From Linnemannia hyalina (Eukaryota; Mortierellomycota; Mortierellomycetes; Mortierellales; Mortierellaceae): DNA of 64,000 bases. Shown here one piece after another: positions 1 to 10,598 of this stretch. Numbering within the stretch: the stretch's first letter is position 1; every line of letters starts with the position of its first letter. The DNA is taken from the NCBI GenBank assembly GCA_019671135.1, contig JAHRHY010000008.1, positions 2,232,001 to 2,296,000 of the forward strand, given 5' to 3'. Below the pieces are notes generated by a model, which saw nothing but the letters and a program-made list of their open reading frames with translations, was not told the origin of the DNA and made no database searches. The translations under genes and the position numbers were made by a program.

Positions 1-423
1 AGCCATAACCCAACGGATGATAGCTTCGGGCCATTGCCTGAGCATTAAATCTTGCCCAACTTTACTAATATGACACATTTCACATCCACTGGCCGCAGGT
101 CGTTCAGGCATCGCCAAGATAAAAAAAAGATACTGTGACAAGCCTCAGAACCTGAAATGGCTCACTGACCACCATGCATATTGCTCGCCAACAAGGGCCA
201 GTCGCCATTCTCTTTGTCTTGGGTTTTCTGCATTCAAAAGGAGACTTTGATATAGTTGATCACTGGCCCGCAGCCGCCAGGCCTCTTGAACTTCATTTTG
301 TGGCGCAACACGTAAAAGATTTTGTACGTGAAATTGATCTCGTACGTCCACGTTTGAGTTTGCTTTTCCGCAGAATGAGACCCAGTGGACACGTTAGAGT
401 TGAAAGTCTGCCTTTCTTTTAAC
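1..423. other. No gene recognised
   Basis: Only short overlapping open frames on both strands are present, none with a recognisable motif. It may hold the distal promoter region of the Hsp70-like gene that starts at 786, but no specific element can be supported. Confidence 0.5.
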
Positions 424-771
424 TCTCACCACTCTTCATTCATTCCTTTTCATCCTTTCCTTCTGTTCATTCCTTCTATTCCTTTCCTTCATTTCATTCC
501 TCCTATTCCTTTCCTTCATTTCCTCCATTTCCTTTCATTCTTTCACCCTTTCATCCCTTTATCCTTTTATCTTTTTATCTTTTTATCTTTTTATCTTTTT
601 ATCTTTTTATCCTTTCATCCTTTCATCCTTTCATTCTTTTCATTTCATCCTTTCCTTTCATCCTTTCCTTTCATCCCTTTCTTCTGTTCATTCCTTCTAT
701 TCATTCCTTCTATTCCTTTCCTTCCTTTCATTCTTTTCCTTTCCTTCCGTTCATTCGTCATTGTTCCCCCC
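424..771. repeat. Pyrimidine-rich low-complexity tract upstream of the Hsp70-like gene
   Basis: The + strand is almost entirely T and C, built from imperfect TTCATTCC and CTTTCATCC units, with a cleaner run of about five ATCTTTTT units near 568-609. It ends roughly 15 bases before the ATG at 786. Such tracts are common in fungal promoters and also expand by replication slippage. The long open frame through it is a composition artefact. Confidence 0.85.
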
Positions 772-785
772 ACCCTATTCAAAAA

Positions 786-2652
786 ATGAAAAGGTCGAAC
801 AAGAAAGGATTGTTCTCACTTCTGATTACTTTGATCGTTGTGATCTTCCTGTCCTCTGCAACCGTGTCTGCTGCTCGACCAGAACGTGTTCGTACGACGC
901 TTGCAATTGGTAAGAACAAATTCGCCCTTTCCCTTCCCTCTTCGAACCGCACTGCAGAATGCTCGGAATAACCGTCCATTTTATGTTCATTTTCTTCTCA
1001 GAGGTTGGATCTAGTGTCACTCGTTTGAGTGTCGACGTTGGTGATAACGGTAAACCGAAAATAATATCAATCGGTCCAGGAACACGTTCCACGGCCGGAC
1101 CATTGGAGTCCAACTGGACAACCGAAGGATTCCTGTTGATTAAGGATGGCACAGACAAAGTGCGTTATGTGCACCCATCCAACACACTTTTCAACCTTGA
1201 CCATCCAATCGCGTTGCGTTCACTTCATCATTACGGTATCAGGCCCAACATTACCGGACACCAGGCATTCACCCTCATCGACATCACAGCCAAGTATCTG
1301 CAGGAATTAACAACATCCGCTGAATTGATCCTCGGTCATAGTGTCAACTTTGTTGGTATCCTCTCGCCAGATGGACAAAGCCTACGGACCACGACAAAGG
1401 AAATCATCGGTGATGGGTTCAGAGGGAACTACACCTTGCTTGAGAGAGTTTATGTTGGTAGATACACTGAACGGATAGTGATTGAGTTGAGGGAGGTGAT
1501 GGAGAAAGCCTTAAATGCTGCAGGACTGCAAGCCAAAAAATCTCTTCCCACGTGTACAGGAAAGCCTCTGCCGCCATCGGTTTCTTTGATCAAGGCATGG
1601 AGTACAGTCGAAACGTTCTTGTCTATCGTCTCGGTGGCTCGACATTCGAGGTCTCAGTCCATGAAATTGACGACGATTCCAGTTACGCCATGTCTTCCGT
1701 CTATGATCAACACCTGGGCGGAAACGATTTCAATCAACGCGTCGTCGACCATTTACTCCTGGCCCACAAGAACAAGACCGGTCATGACCTCTCCAGTGAC
1801 GACAAGTTTCTCCTTCGACTGGGAAACGAAGTCGAAAAGGCCAAGCGAATGCTCTCTGTCCACGACTGTGTTCGGATCGAAATCGAGTCCCTCCACCCTG
1901 GGGTTCAAAGTCTCTCCGAAAAGTTGACTCGGTCTCAATTCGAGGATCTCAATATGGATCTCTTTACCAAGACCATCACGGCGATCGATCAGGCTATCAA
2001 GGACTCTGACGAGTATACCAAGAATGACATCCAAGACATCGTGTTCTCCGGTGGATCTACCAATATCCCCTTCCTTCAGTCGACCATCCGAGAGTATTTT
2101 GGCCGCCATAAGAGATACCATGGATCGAATCACCCTGAAACCACCGTCGTGTTTGGTGCGGCAAAACTTAGTCATTGGTACCTGGACGAAAGGCGGTCTG
2201 GTGGCGGCGTGTGTTGCTTTATGGAAAGTCCAGGAGCCCTTGGCATCGAGACAGCCGGCGGAGTGATGTTCAAATTTGCGGCTCAGTACGCCGACGTAAA
2301 TACCAACAAGATGTACACGTTTTCCACCGCGATGGATAATCAGGACCGGGTGGTCGTCCGGGTCTTTAGTGGAGACGGAACACGGACGAGTCAGAATATA
2401 TTCCTAGGTGGAATCGAGCTCACAGGCATTGCGCCGGCTCCCAAGGGCGTTCCAGAGATCCGTGTGAGACTTCGCGCTTACTATTGTGGCAGTTCTATCG
2501 ATCTGCATGTCATGGACGTGGCCTCTGGGAGGATCAATGAGACGACACTCTCACCCTTTAAGGACTATGGGGAGGAGACCAAATACGAGATGTTGGAAGG
2601 AGGTGCGTTCGAACTCGAACCAGCAAGCGAACAAACGCTTTTACATGTTTAA
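786..2652 (+). CDS. Divergent ER-type Hsp70 (BiP/Kar2-like), frameshifted near 1552
   Basis: Exon 1 (786-909) encodes a basic start and a hydrophobic signal segment, residues about 8-29, ending ATVSA. An intron 910-1001 (GTAAG...CTCAG) joins in frame to exon 2. The nucleotide-binding domain is weakly conserved at its start, where TTLAIEVGSSVTRLS replaces the usual GIDLGT loop. Later Hsp70 motifs are clear: NVLVYRLGGSTFEVS (second phosphate loop), DIVFSGGSTNIPFLQ (adenosine motif) and LGIETAGGVM opening the substrate-binding part. Homology runs in one frame to about 1550 and in another from about 1552, as a one-base deletion at CACGTGTACAGG would give. No GT-AG intron fits there. The final C-terminal lid is short and no HDEL-type retention signal is visible. 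This is either a pseudogene or an assembly error in a diverged paralog; Hsp70 family membership itself is secure. Confidence 0.8.
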
Positions 2653-2662
2653 AGAGTGCAAA

Positions 2663-2668
2663 AATAAA
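2663..2668 (+). terminator. Polyadenylation hexamer AATAAA
   Basis: AATAAA lies 11 bases after the stop of the Hsp70-like frame and is followed by a T-rich stretch at 2685-2693. Position and sequence suit a fungal 3' end signal. Confidence 0.5.
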
Positions 2669-3402
2669 ACGCTGGGGAAGGAGGTTTTTTTTTGTATATT
2701 TACTCACATTGTACCTAAACGTCCAAGGGACACAACGCTTCTCTTTGCCGCTCTCTTGTTTTAAATTTGCTACGCCTCTTCAGCTCCGTTGAATGTCACC
2801 ATCCTTACTTTTAATGAAGCCCCATTGCTCCGAGAAGTTTTTTTGCTCTTGTTTATTAGGAGGGATCAGTCTTAAATGAAATTCAAACTGGCGAAAAAGT
2901 TTCCGCAAAGAACTGCATAGAGTGAAAGGTAGAGGGTGAAAAATGGTTTTAAATGGCCTCGGTTCACCTTTCCTTATTATTGCTCCTTATGTGACCCAGG
3001 AGTTTGTAACACAAGATTCCCGTTGAGGGATTGAGGGTATCAAGGACGAACCTGTTGTATGTCCTCTCATGATACACCATATCTCCCGTTACCGATTGCC
3101 AAACAACCAACATTTCCGTCCCATAAGAGTCATCTTCATGGGTATGTCGACTTGACCCCCATAGACTTTATCTTGTGTAAGTAGTGGTGTAACCTCACAG
3201 TGTGATGAATCTTCTCTCGCCTCCCGATGGTAATACTATTGTCGTGGGGTCCACAGATGACGGAAACACCAAAACATCTTCTCAGCCTCTCCTACTTTTT
3301 GAATCATTTTAATGATATAGATGTGAACGCGGAGGAGGCTGCCGGAAGAGTGTCTGTCCAATCAGACGGCAAGTGCACAATATACACTCCTTACTCTTTA
3401 CA
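2669..3402. other. No gene recognised; possible 5' part of the Ndc10-like remnant
   Basis: No long coherent frame occurs before the acceptor-like TTTACAG that precedes 3403. A short frame with MTETPKHLLSL and an acidic stretch (3257 onward) could be an upstream exon of the Ndc10-like gene, but this cannot be shown. Confidence 0.35.
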
Positions 3403-4481
3403 GCAAAATCGTGCATGGCTATGCAGCCCTGAATACCCTTCAAAAACTACAACAAGCACGGTCAACAGATCCCAACACCTCACAACCACTGGCAACCTAC
3501 AAACTTATCGAGGACTCTATGAAGGGGTATGCCAGAAGTCTTGTGAGAGGTATCCTTCGCACCGAGCATGTTGAGAGGGATGAAAACGGCGAACAGATCT
3601 GTTCGGGCCGCGATGCTTCAACAAACAGCAACGCCACGAACTACTACACTGTTGCAGAGCATATTCGATGCTTGCTCTATGCTTGGCGCCAACCTGTCAA
3701 CAGTCGCAGTATTATGATTCGTGAGCACTTTGTACTGGCGGTACGACATAGCGGCCCCTTCATGTGCAGAGGATATAAAAAGGCATATAAAAAATATCCA
3801 AAGCCCAAGGAACGGAGTGTTGACTTCCATAACTGGCATATCTCTTCATAGTGGGCAACAGAACACAGAATAAAATAGCAATAGACAGCACAAGAATTTT
3901 TAAAATGTAATCTCTCCCCTGTATTTCACGACAAAGATACAGTTGAGAATACAAGTGCTTTAGATGATCACATACAAGAACTACTCTGTCGAATCTTGCA
4001 GTGAGGGTTACAGGTTAATAGTAGATGGACATATTCAAGAGTTTGGTGTGCGAAAAATAAGAAGACTTTGTTGTTTGGAGAATAGGTTGGTGTTTAGTAG
4101 GATAGTTAAACAAAAAATGTTACAATGGTTGTCTTATATGCTTGGTATCATATATACATTCTCCTCTAATGGACGCGGTGGATATCGTCAAGATCTGCAG
4201 AGATGTAACAAACACCATATGATAATTTGGACTTTAAAGGCCTCCATAGTATGCTGTTGAGGAACGAGAATGTGCGTTTCCTGGGTATCTCCGACTGCTC
4301 GATGGACATCTTTGTAAAGCAGCCCGGAGGAACTCAGGAGGTGGTGGTGTTAGTCTTTTCTATGAGAATAGGAAAGTCAAACACAACCGGAAATGTTCAA
4401 CTTGGCAAGGCTGTGCGACATGCCGATGTTCGTCGGTGCAGCGTTGGCGCTTTTGCCTTTTACATGTTTGAGCGATTTCAG
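3403..4481 (+). pseudogene. Ndc10/Crypton-type tyrosine recombinase remnant, split by a 494-bp insertion
   Basis: Two pieces in the same reading frame flank the mobile unit at 3751-4244. The left piece (KIVHGYAALNTLQKLQQAR ... SIMIREHFVLAVRHS) follows an intron-acceptor-like TTTACAG. The right piece carries LLRNENVRFLGISDC, then VRHADVRRCSVGAFAFYMF, the pattern of the Ndc10-type domain shared by fungal centromere protein Ndc10 and Crypton recombinases. The insert plus its 4-base duplication is 498 bases, so the outer frame is kept, but stop codons inside the unit end translation at 3851. The right piece stops at ERFQ before a GTAGAT donor, and no further exon with the HxxR and tyrosine motifs is found. 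Domain assignment is by motif recognition; whether it was a host gene or a mobile element is open. Confidence 0.7.
3751..4244 (+). mobile_element. 494-bp unit, copy 1 (solitary), target duplication CATA
   Basis: Starts GCGGCCCCTTCATG and ends TTAAAGGCCTC. CATA at 3747-3750 and 4245-4248 frames it exactly. The same unit occurs at 23151, 28141, 37909 and 47223. Its two ends form an imperfect terminal inverted repeat (GCGGCCCCTTCATGTGC against GAGGCCTTTCAAGTCC on the other strand). It could have arrived as a small non-autonomous transposon or be what remains after recombination between the direct terminal repeats of an XY composite. It differs from the other copies at a few bases. Confidence 0.9.
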
Positions 4482-4826
4482 GTAGATATCTCTGTTTCAT
4501 TATTCTTCCTTGCCAGGGACTCTATCTGTGTATATCTTTCTTTTATTGTCTACGGTGCTTGAACCGACGAAACTAAACTAAAAAATATATAAAGCTATGG
4601 ATCCCTCAAACAATACTCTGTAAATTAAATGTTTACAAGGGTGTATGAATGAAAGTGTAAGATTCGATGAAAGGGGTCTTTTACATTAGTGTAAGGCGCA
4701 CTCAACGAGTGAATAAACACACATAGGTGGGCCATATCTCTGGCTGTTTAGATGGGACGATTCGCTTGATTTTTCACAGCCACTCACACACCTTTTTTTT
4801 TTTTTTTCTGTAATAAAGCCATTTAA
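4482..4826. other. No gene recognised
   Basis: Contains the exon-end donor of the Ndc10-like remnant, AT-rich sequence and a run of T just before 4810, next to the 3' end of the minus-strand recombinase gene. Nothing else can be supported. Confidence 0.4.
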
Positions 4827-7352
4827 TTATCGCTGACGCTTTCTATTATCTACACAGGATGAGGACGTTATACCTACAATTGTACTTCCTCTCCGTAGCC
4901 GCTTGACAGTAGGAAGGGAAATAGGCGTAGTAGTAGTAGAAGCAGGGGCCGTAGCAAGAGCAACACTTTTGCTCCTTGTAACCCGAGGGATTGCAATCCT
5001 GGGCTTTAAAGGCTGTTGGTTCACTCGTTTGGCTCCTAGCGGTTCTGGAGACTCATCACCATTTCCACCATTCTCACTTTGTCCTTGTCCCTCTACCTGC
5101 TCTGCGCAATGCCCTTCCACGCTCTGGATCACATGCCTCGGCTGCTGGTTCAGCCTGCGTCTCACCAGCGGTTCTGGCTCCACCTCCTCATCCTCGTCTT
5201 CATGCTCGTCGTCTCTCCCATGGTCCTGAAGCCCTGATGACGAGGTTCCAACCGCATCTGTATGTTCCCGCTCAAGATTTTTCTGATGGATAGACTTGAG
5301 AAGCTGTCTGACCGTATCAGCTGCCTTGCCATGGACATCCTTCACATTGGCCTCGTTTCTTCCCAAGTAGATAAACTCCATTGCGATGGATTTCCTCTGA
5401 GAATACTTGGCGGAATCTGTCTTGCGCATTGCCTTTGTCCAGGAACGAAGTGGGATCAGCAGTCCTTTGCTTGGGTCGCCGTTCTCCCACTGTTCTACAG
5501 CATCTTGCCACTTTGAGATGGTAGGTATACGTGGAGCAGCCGGCGGGATGACGCATGGCTGTTGCTGTTGCTCTTGTTGAATTACTTTACCAATGCGTTG
5601 AGGTAACTGGGGTGTCTGTTCCTGAGTGACTGGATCTATTGGATGCTGTACTACTGCTGATGGACGAGGTTCTGTCACTGTTAATCGTCGGATAGTGTCC
5701 AGAAGTGTCTTGGTCGACTCTTGGTGGCGTCGCTCCATCGTCTCATGTCGGTATTGCATCTCCTGCTTTAGAATAGAGAACTGATGAGCCGTCTCCTTGT
5801 CCACTGTTGCCCGCAGCGTTTCTAGGGACGCTGCAAGACCTTGTTGAGTGGCTGGGGCCATTCCTGGGGTATCGGTTTCTCCCATGAAAACGGCATGTCG
5901 ACTGTCTTGTCGTACCGGTGAAAGCATATCACTAAAGCCCAGCTCGTATCGGTTGTACTCGTCTAGCAGATATCGCATGATTGTGCCCGTCTCCTCGCCT
6001 TCAGACCACCCTCCCCACCACTTCACGGCTTTCAATGACCATTTCTCCTTAGCAAACATGAAACGGTATTGTGCCCCGCCTCGGCGAAAGCAGTGTGTAG
6101 TGAACCGACCATTCCGCCCATCCAGAAGTCCTAAGTGCAGCAAACAACAACCTCAGGGTTAGCAAGAAAAATACGCAATTAACACTGGCACTCGTTGTAT
6201 TATAATGTGAATGTATCGCACCTGAAGTCCTTGTGAATAGATCCAACAACGCCTGCACGCGTGTGTGCGATAATGACTCCTTGACTTTAACACGCCCTCT
6301 CACATCCAACGCTGGGAAAACAAAATCGTCGGGTCGCAATTTTTGTCCACTGCGCTCCATCCATCGAATCCAAGTGCTGAGCTTCGTGAAACAGCAGATA
6401 TCTGGATCCTCGGGCTGAGGATGGATCTCGTAGATGTTAGCTATGTGGTTGAGGGTGAAGAGTAAACGTACACTGTTTGAGCACGACCTACGGTCTATCC
6501 AACGCCAAGTTCAAAACAAAGTTGTACCTTTTAGAGCGTCTGCTTGATTCGTTTTGCGGAAAGTTAGAGTGATGGTTAAGTATGGTGTCCCTGCGTCGGT
6601 GTTGAGGCCTAGCTCAAGGTCTCTCCTTTGGAGTCGGAGCAGTTCTTCATCCCTAGTAAGGGACGGTAAATATTAAATATGGACATGGTCAGTTTAGAAA
6701 CAATAGCATCGTCACTAATAACACTGTTACGATCATTGCCTTGTCCATAGAGTGAACCCGGTGGCCGCAAAAGCCTGGAATAGCAAACACATCCCCTGGG
6801 TCTCCATCTCAATAGTCGTACTGTCCTGTAGATGCCCCATAAGCCTGGTCATATCTCTGTAGGATGTTGCCAGACTTTGTTTGCTGACTCCTGATCTTCC
6901 ATCGCGATTCTTGAGAGATTTATAGTACTTGACAAATGTTGGGTCAAAGACAGGGTTGCCGGTCCAATTGTTGAGATCATCACAATACCAGGTGTCGCCT
7001 TGACAATTAAAGGTGGTCTCGAAGTATTGCTTCAGTGCACTCCTGATGCCTTCTGTTGTCTTGAATGTATAGCCGGACTGCTCACACTTGGACGCGATAA
7101 ATGCAAGCAACACAGTGGGGGTATGAGCGGATATTGTGGTGAATGCTATCTTGTATTCAGGATCTGCAGTAGCGGCGGCGTACTCCAGAGCTCGTTTCAC
7201 GTGGCCTTGCTGTAAAGATGGGCTTCAGTGGACTTGGCCGCTGCATGCAATGCCTCCATGAGCATGGAAGCATCCACGGCATGGCGGGTGATTGCAGCCT
7301 TGGAGGACGTGGCATGGGAGGATGAGGCTTTGGAAGATGAAGAAGATGGCAT
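4827..7352 (-). CDS. Crypton-type tyrosine recombinase, multi-exon
   Basis: Reading on the minus strand: ATG at 7352 (MPSSSSSK), a core-binding-like domain (SGYTFKTTEGIRSALKQYF), then three short introns: 6653-6739 (GC...AG), 6441-6527 and 6131-6221 (both GT...AG), all keeping frame. The joins give WTRDEELLRLQRRDLELG (first catalytic Arg), a TLTFRKTNQ segment (the usual Lys position), RFTTHCFRRGGAQYRF (HxxR), VKWWGGWS and RYLLDEYNRYE (nucleophile Tyr candidate). The catalytic set R-K-HxxR-Y therefore looks complete. After it come a coiled-coil-like stretch and a Gln/Glu-rich tail to the stop at 4827. A frame change near 7200-7210 separates the Ser-rich start from the rest, so either the start is different or there is a one-base shift. 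Cryptons are fungal DNA elements moved by such recombinases. No element boundaries were found. Confidence 0.75.
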
Positions 7353-7653
7353 TCTGAGAAAGTTAGAGAGAATGGGGTGGGGTCGTGAAGGAATGGAGGA
7401 GAGAGATTTGAAGAGAAGAGAGCACAAAGGAAAAAGGAACGGTGTGTTTGGTTTTGTGTGAAAAAATAAATGACGAGAACTGAAAGGGGTGAGAATTTCC
7501 AGTGCAATCCACATCACACGCGAGGCTTTGAAAAGTCCCTCCAGTCGCATAACTTTTAATCGTACATCCTTGTGGCTTGTAGCGGCTTGTATGCGATTGG
7601 AGACTCAAAACAAATCTCCCTTGTGACATGTAAATAAACAAACGTGAGCGAGC

Positions 7654-8832
7654 ATGTTCTCCCTCTCCCTTTTTCTTCTTATCTCCCTTCTTATGGGTGC
7701 CTTCATACTTATGCTCCTACATCACCGCTTGATGTTAGGCATCTACAACGATATCGCTGAGCACGAGGAAGCCGTGCTCCTACGTCATCATCTCAGGAGC
7801 CGGCCTCGCCGCACAGACGCGCCGACCTTTGACATCGACACCTGGTCCGACGAAGCATGTATCTCTCATATGCGGTTCGACAAAGACCAGCTTTTGCTGC
7901 TCAAACGGCATCTGATGATCCCAGATCTGTTGTGGACCACTAATAACGACATGTTCACCGGCATGGAGGGGCTTTGCATGCTGCTTTGTCGACTGGCGTA
8001 CCCCAAGAGACTTACCGATGTTGTTGGGTTTTTCCATCGAGACCAAGCTGCGGTGTCGAGAATCCTCAAGGCGATGATCGAATGGTTCCATGCTTCTTGG
8101 AACCGCCTGTACGACTGGGACCCAGAACGACTGACACCCGAGAGGTTAGCCATGTTCACGCAGGCAATAGCCGCTAGGATCGGCGCTCATGCAAGAGATG
8201 ACGTTTTTGGCTTCCTTGACGGAACATCGATCGAGATCTGTAAGCCTACATATCATGAGCAGTGCATGTTCGGCAGCAAAGGACAGAAGCATTATCTTCG
8301 GTACAATTTGGTCATGCTGCCAGACGGCATCGTAGCCCATGTCAGCGAGCCGGCTGCAGGAACATGCAATGACTCAGTCATTTTGCAGGACTCTGCTCTT
8401 CCTGGCATCCTCGCTCAGTATGCTCATCACCCGGACGGACATGCCCTCAAGCTTTACGGCGATAGTGCATACGCTAGCGATACTCACATCGCAAGGCCTC
8501 GCGACCAAGGCCAGAGCCAGGCTGCTCGGCATGTCCTCGAGAACCAAGTGATGGGAACAGGTCGCATCGTCGTCGAGCAGGCCATCGGATACACCAACCA
8601 ATTTTTTAAACAAAGCAAATGGTCGCAAGCGATGAGGATCATGGACGGTCGTGCGGGACACTTCTTCCGTTTGAGTGTTCTTTTCGCCAACTGCCGCACC
8701 TGTATACGTGGCTTTAACAACGTTTCCTCCCAATATATGCCGTACTATGACGACCTTCCTTTAATCTGCCCGCCAACGCTTGAAGAATATCTCAACCCAA
8801 ACCTTTTCAACCTGGGCGTTGACATCGAATAA
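7654..8832 (+). CDS. PIF/Harbinger DDE transposase (DDE_Tnp_4 type)
   Basis: The 392-residue frame starts at ATG 7654 with a hydrophobic segment, residues about 3-25. A helix-turn-helix-like region follows (LCRLAYPKRLTDVVGFFHRDQAAVSRIL). The catalytic domain shows the three acidic positions of the family: FGFLDGTSIEIC (Asp 1), LYGDSAYAS (Asp 2) and VVEQAIGYTNQFFK (Glu), with KHYLRYNLVMLPDGIV between. The protein is uninterrupted and of usual length for Harbinger transposases, so it may be functional. The gene converges with the SANT-like partner at 8837-9901, leaving only four bases between the stops. The N-terminal hydrophobic segment is odd for a nuclear protein and may mean that the true start is a later ATG. 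Confidence 0.88.
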   Translation: MFSLSLFLLISLLMGAFILMLLHHRLMLGIYNDIAEHEEAVLLRHHLRSRPRRTDAPTFDIDTWSDEACISHMRFDKDQLLLLKRHLMIPDLLWTTNNDMFTGMEGLCMLLCRLAYPKRLTDVVGFFHRDQAAVSRILKAMIEWFHASWNRLYDWDPERLTPERLAMFTQAIAARIGAHARDDVFGFLDGTSIEICKPTYHEQCMFGSKGQKHYLRYNLVMLPDGIVAHVSEPAAGTCNDSVILQDSALPGILAQYAHHPDGHALKLYGDSAYASDTHIARPRDQGQSQAARHVLENQVMGTGRIVVEQAIGYTNQFFKQSKWSQAMRIMDGRAGHFFRLSVLFANCRTCIRGFNNVSSQYMPYYDDLPLICPPTLEEYLNPNLFNLGVDIE

Positions 8833-8836
8833 ACAT

Positions 8837-9901
8837 TTATTTTTCGTTCATCTTCAACAGCAGTTGCGCCATCGATTCCTGGGTGTTCATTAGTCTGTCA
8901 AGTGTGCCCTGCAAGATTTTTCGATCCTCTTGAGCTGACTCCAGAGATTTTGCAATGCTGCTGTTAATGTGACGAAGCTCCGCCTGCGACGCCTCGTGCC
9001 TTACTCGTTCTTGCTCCCTCATCTCCACGACCATGTTGTTGAACTCTGCCATCCTATCCTGGATAGTGCTGGTCAAGTCAAAGTTACTGAACAGGGTATT
9101 GATGCTGCGGCCGGAGAAGGGAATCGACGAGGTGGGAGATCGCACACGTTCCTGACTACTATCCGACGTGATGTCCGAGTCGGTTGCGTCGGAGGTGGCA
9201 GAGGTGCCGTGGAGACCCCGGTTTGTGCTCATTGACTGCTTTGCCATCATCCTCCCGGTCATATAGTTTTGACGACGCTTCTCCATCTCCTGCTGCTTTT
9301 TGTGCTGGGCATGGGTCTTCTGTCCTTCCTCTCTGTCCACGAGGGCCTCCACTGTCCGCAACTTTTCCGACAAATCAGCCTGAACCGTGCCTGTTGGACG
9401 TCTGGTCCTCGCTGCTTTAGCCTGATCTAAATCCTTCCTCAACTGCATCCATCTCTGCCTCACAGACTTGCCGGTGGCATCATCAAAATGGGTGGCCTTC
9501 TCCGTCTTCCTCAAAACAATCGAGCCTCGAGTGCGACAGGAATCTGCTACCTTTTCCCAGCAGACCGCAACGTCCTTTCGGGACTTGTTCAAAGGGTCAA
9601 AGTCGTCTATCGCCTCCAGAAGAATATTATCCGTCTCGTCTGTTGCCTTAGACTTGGTGCGCTTCGCCTGCGCAAGGGCTTGAGCAGCGGACGAAGGTCC
9701 TGGGGCGCAGTCGCATGTGCCCGCATGCTGAAGACATGCGGACTGAATGTTGGCATCCTGCAGCGAGTTCTGTATGGCAGAACGGAGCGCAAACTGCTCG
9801 TCGTCTGTCGAATCGCCATCCTCCAGTATGCCGGTGTCGAGTTCTAGAGGATGGTGACCGTCCTCAATGGGAAGGGGGTTGCGTTGTGGAATGGAAGACA
9901 T
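8837..9901 (-). CDS. Harbinger partner protein with SANT/Myb-like domain
   Basis: The start is taken at ATG 9901 (MSSIPQRNPLPIED); the open frame reaches further upstream but that part is Phe/His-rich and does not look coding. The central part, TDNILLEAIDDFDPLNK to VRQRWMQLRKDLDQAK, has the spacing of tryptophans and basic residues seen in SANT/Myb-like DNA-binding domains. It is followed by a charged helix (EEGQKTHAQHKKQQEMEKRRQ), a Ser/Thr-rich linker and a C-terminal coiled coil rich in Glu and Gln. In Harbinger elements such proteins bring the transposase to the nucleus and to its ends (established for characterised members). The adjacent convergent transposase supports that role here. 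Assignment is by pattern and context. Confidence 0.72.
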   Translation of the reverse strand: MSSIPQRNPLPIEDGHHPLELDTGILEDGDSTDDEQFALRSAIQNSLQDANIQSACLQHAGTCDCAPGPSSAAQALAQAKRTKSKATDETDNILLEAIDDFDPLNKSRKDVAVCWEKVADSCRTRGSIVLRKTEKATHFDDATGKSVRQRWMQLRKDLDQAKAARTRRPTGTVQADLSEKLRTVEALVDREEGQKTHAQHKKQQEMEKRRQNYMTGRMMAKQSMSTNRGLHGTSATSDATDSDITSDSSQERVRSPTSSIPFSGRSINTLFSNFDLTSTIQDRMAEFNNMVVEMREQERVRHEASQAELRHINSSIAKSLESAQEDRKILQGTLDRLMNTQESMAQLLLKMNEK

Positions 9902-10110
9902 GTGTTGGTTGTGCAGGTGGAGATGCGGTAAAATGGTGAACGATGGATGAAAGTGTGGCTTGTATGCTAATAAGCAGAAGGATGTACAAAATCGTACGAA
10001 ATTGCAGAAATACGAAAATTTGCAGAACTGTCTGTGGCTTGTATGCAACTGGAAAAAATGGTAAACAGTTGTGATCGCGAAGATATGCGATTAGAATCGA
10101 CTTTTCAAAG

Positions 10111-10598
10111 TCTGGACGGGCTTTGTGCGTCAAACCTGTTTTCCCTGGTTAAATTAAAAATTTGGCTTAGAGAGGGTGAAGCGGAATGTCGCATAACTAT
10201 TATCTAGACCCAGCTAATGTAAACTTCCCCTACATTTCTGTTAGCGTGATAAAAAATCGGAGCTGCCGCGAATGTACATTCCTTTACAGATCTTTCTTCT
10301 AGGCTCCACCACAGAGATGCAAAAACGACCCTTCATACTTGGCTTGTTTATTATTGTTGTTTTAAAAAAAACAACCGCATTCGTATGAGGAAAAGCATTA
10401 CACGTAGTTTGTGCACGATTATTTTTTTAAACACGGGGAAGATAGACGTTCAACTGTTACATACAGCGACCTCATTCAGTCTTTCTTTTAGTCCACACAA
10501 CAAGCTGCCGCGGTCAAAAAGTGCCATAAAGGTGGTTAAGTAGCATCATAACGTAAGGATGAAAAATAAGTGAAACATGATTGCAATTCGTAAAGCGT
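10111..10598. other. No gene recognised
   Basis: AT-rich spacer between the Harbinger-like element and the Crinkler-like fragment. Short A/T runs are present but no coherent frame, repeat unit or terminal sequence. Confidence 0.45.

Larger units (their letters stand above)
7526..10110. mobile_element. PIF/Harbinger-type DNA transposon, approximate bounds
   Basis: The bounds are set by a 12-bp inverted match, CTTTGAAAAGTC at 7526-7537 and its reverse complement at 10099-10110, outside a transposase gene and a SANT-like gene as expected for this superfamily. A target duplication (usually TWA) was not found, so the true ends may lie further out. A direct match GTCGCATAACT at 7544 and near 10188 was also seen and is unexplained. 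Confidence 0.5.

Noticed and set aside
385..789. A 134-codon frame rich in Phe, Pro, Leu and Ser
   Set aside because: It lies wholly in the pyrimidine-rich tract and follows from base composition.
1459..1559. An intron (GTAGAT...TGTACAG) to explain the frame change in the Hsp70-like gene
   Set aside because: The interval encodes a plausible Hsp70 segment (LREVMEKALNAAGLQ) expected at that point, so removing it would delete conserved sequence.
7526..10205. The direct match GTCGCATAACT at 7544 and 10188 as termini of the Harbinger element
   Set aside because: It is a direct, not inverted, match and short; the 12-bp inverted match fits the superfamily better, though neither is proven.
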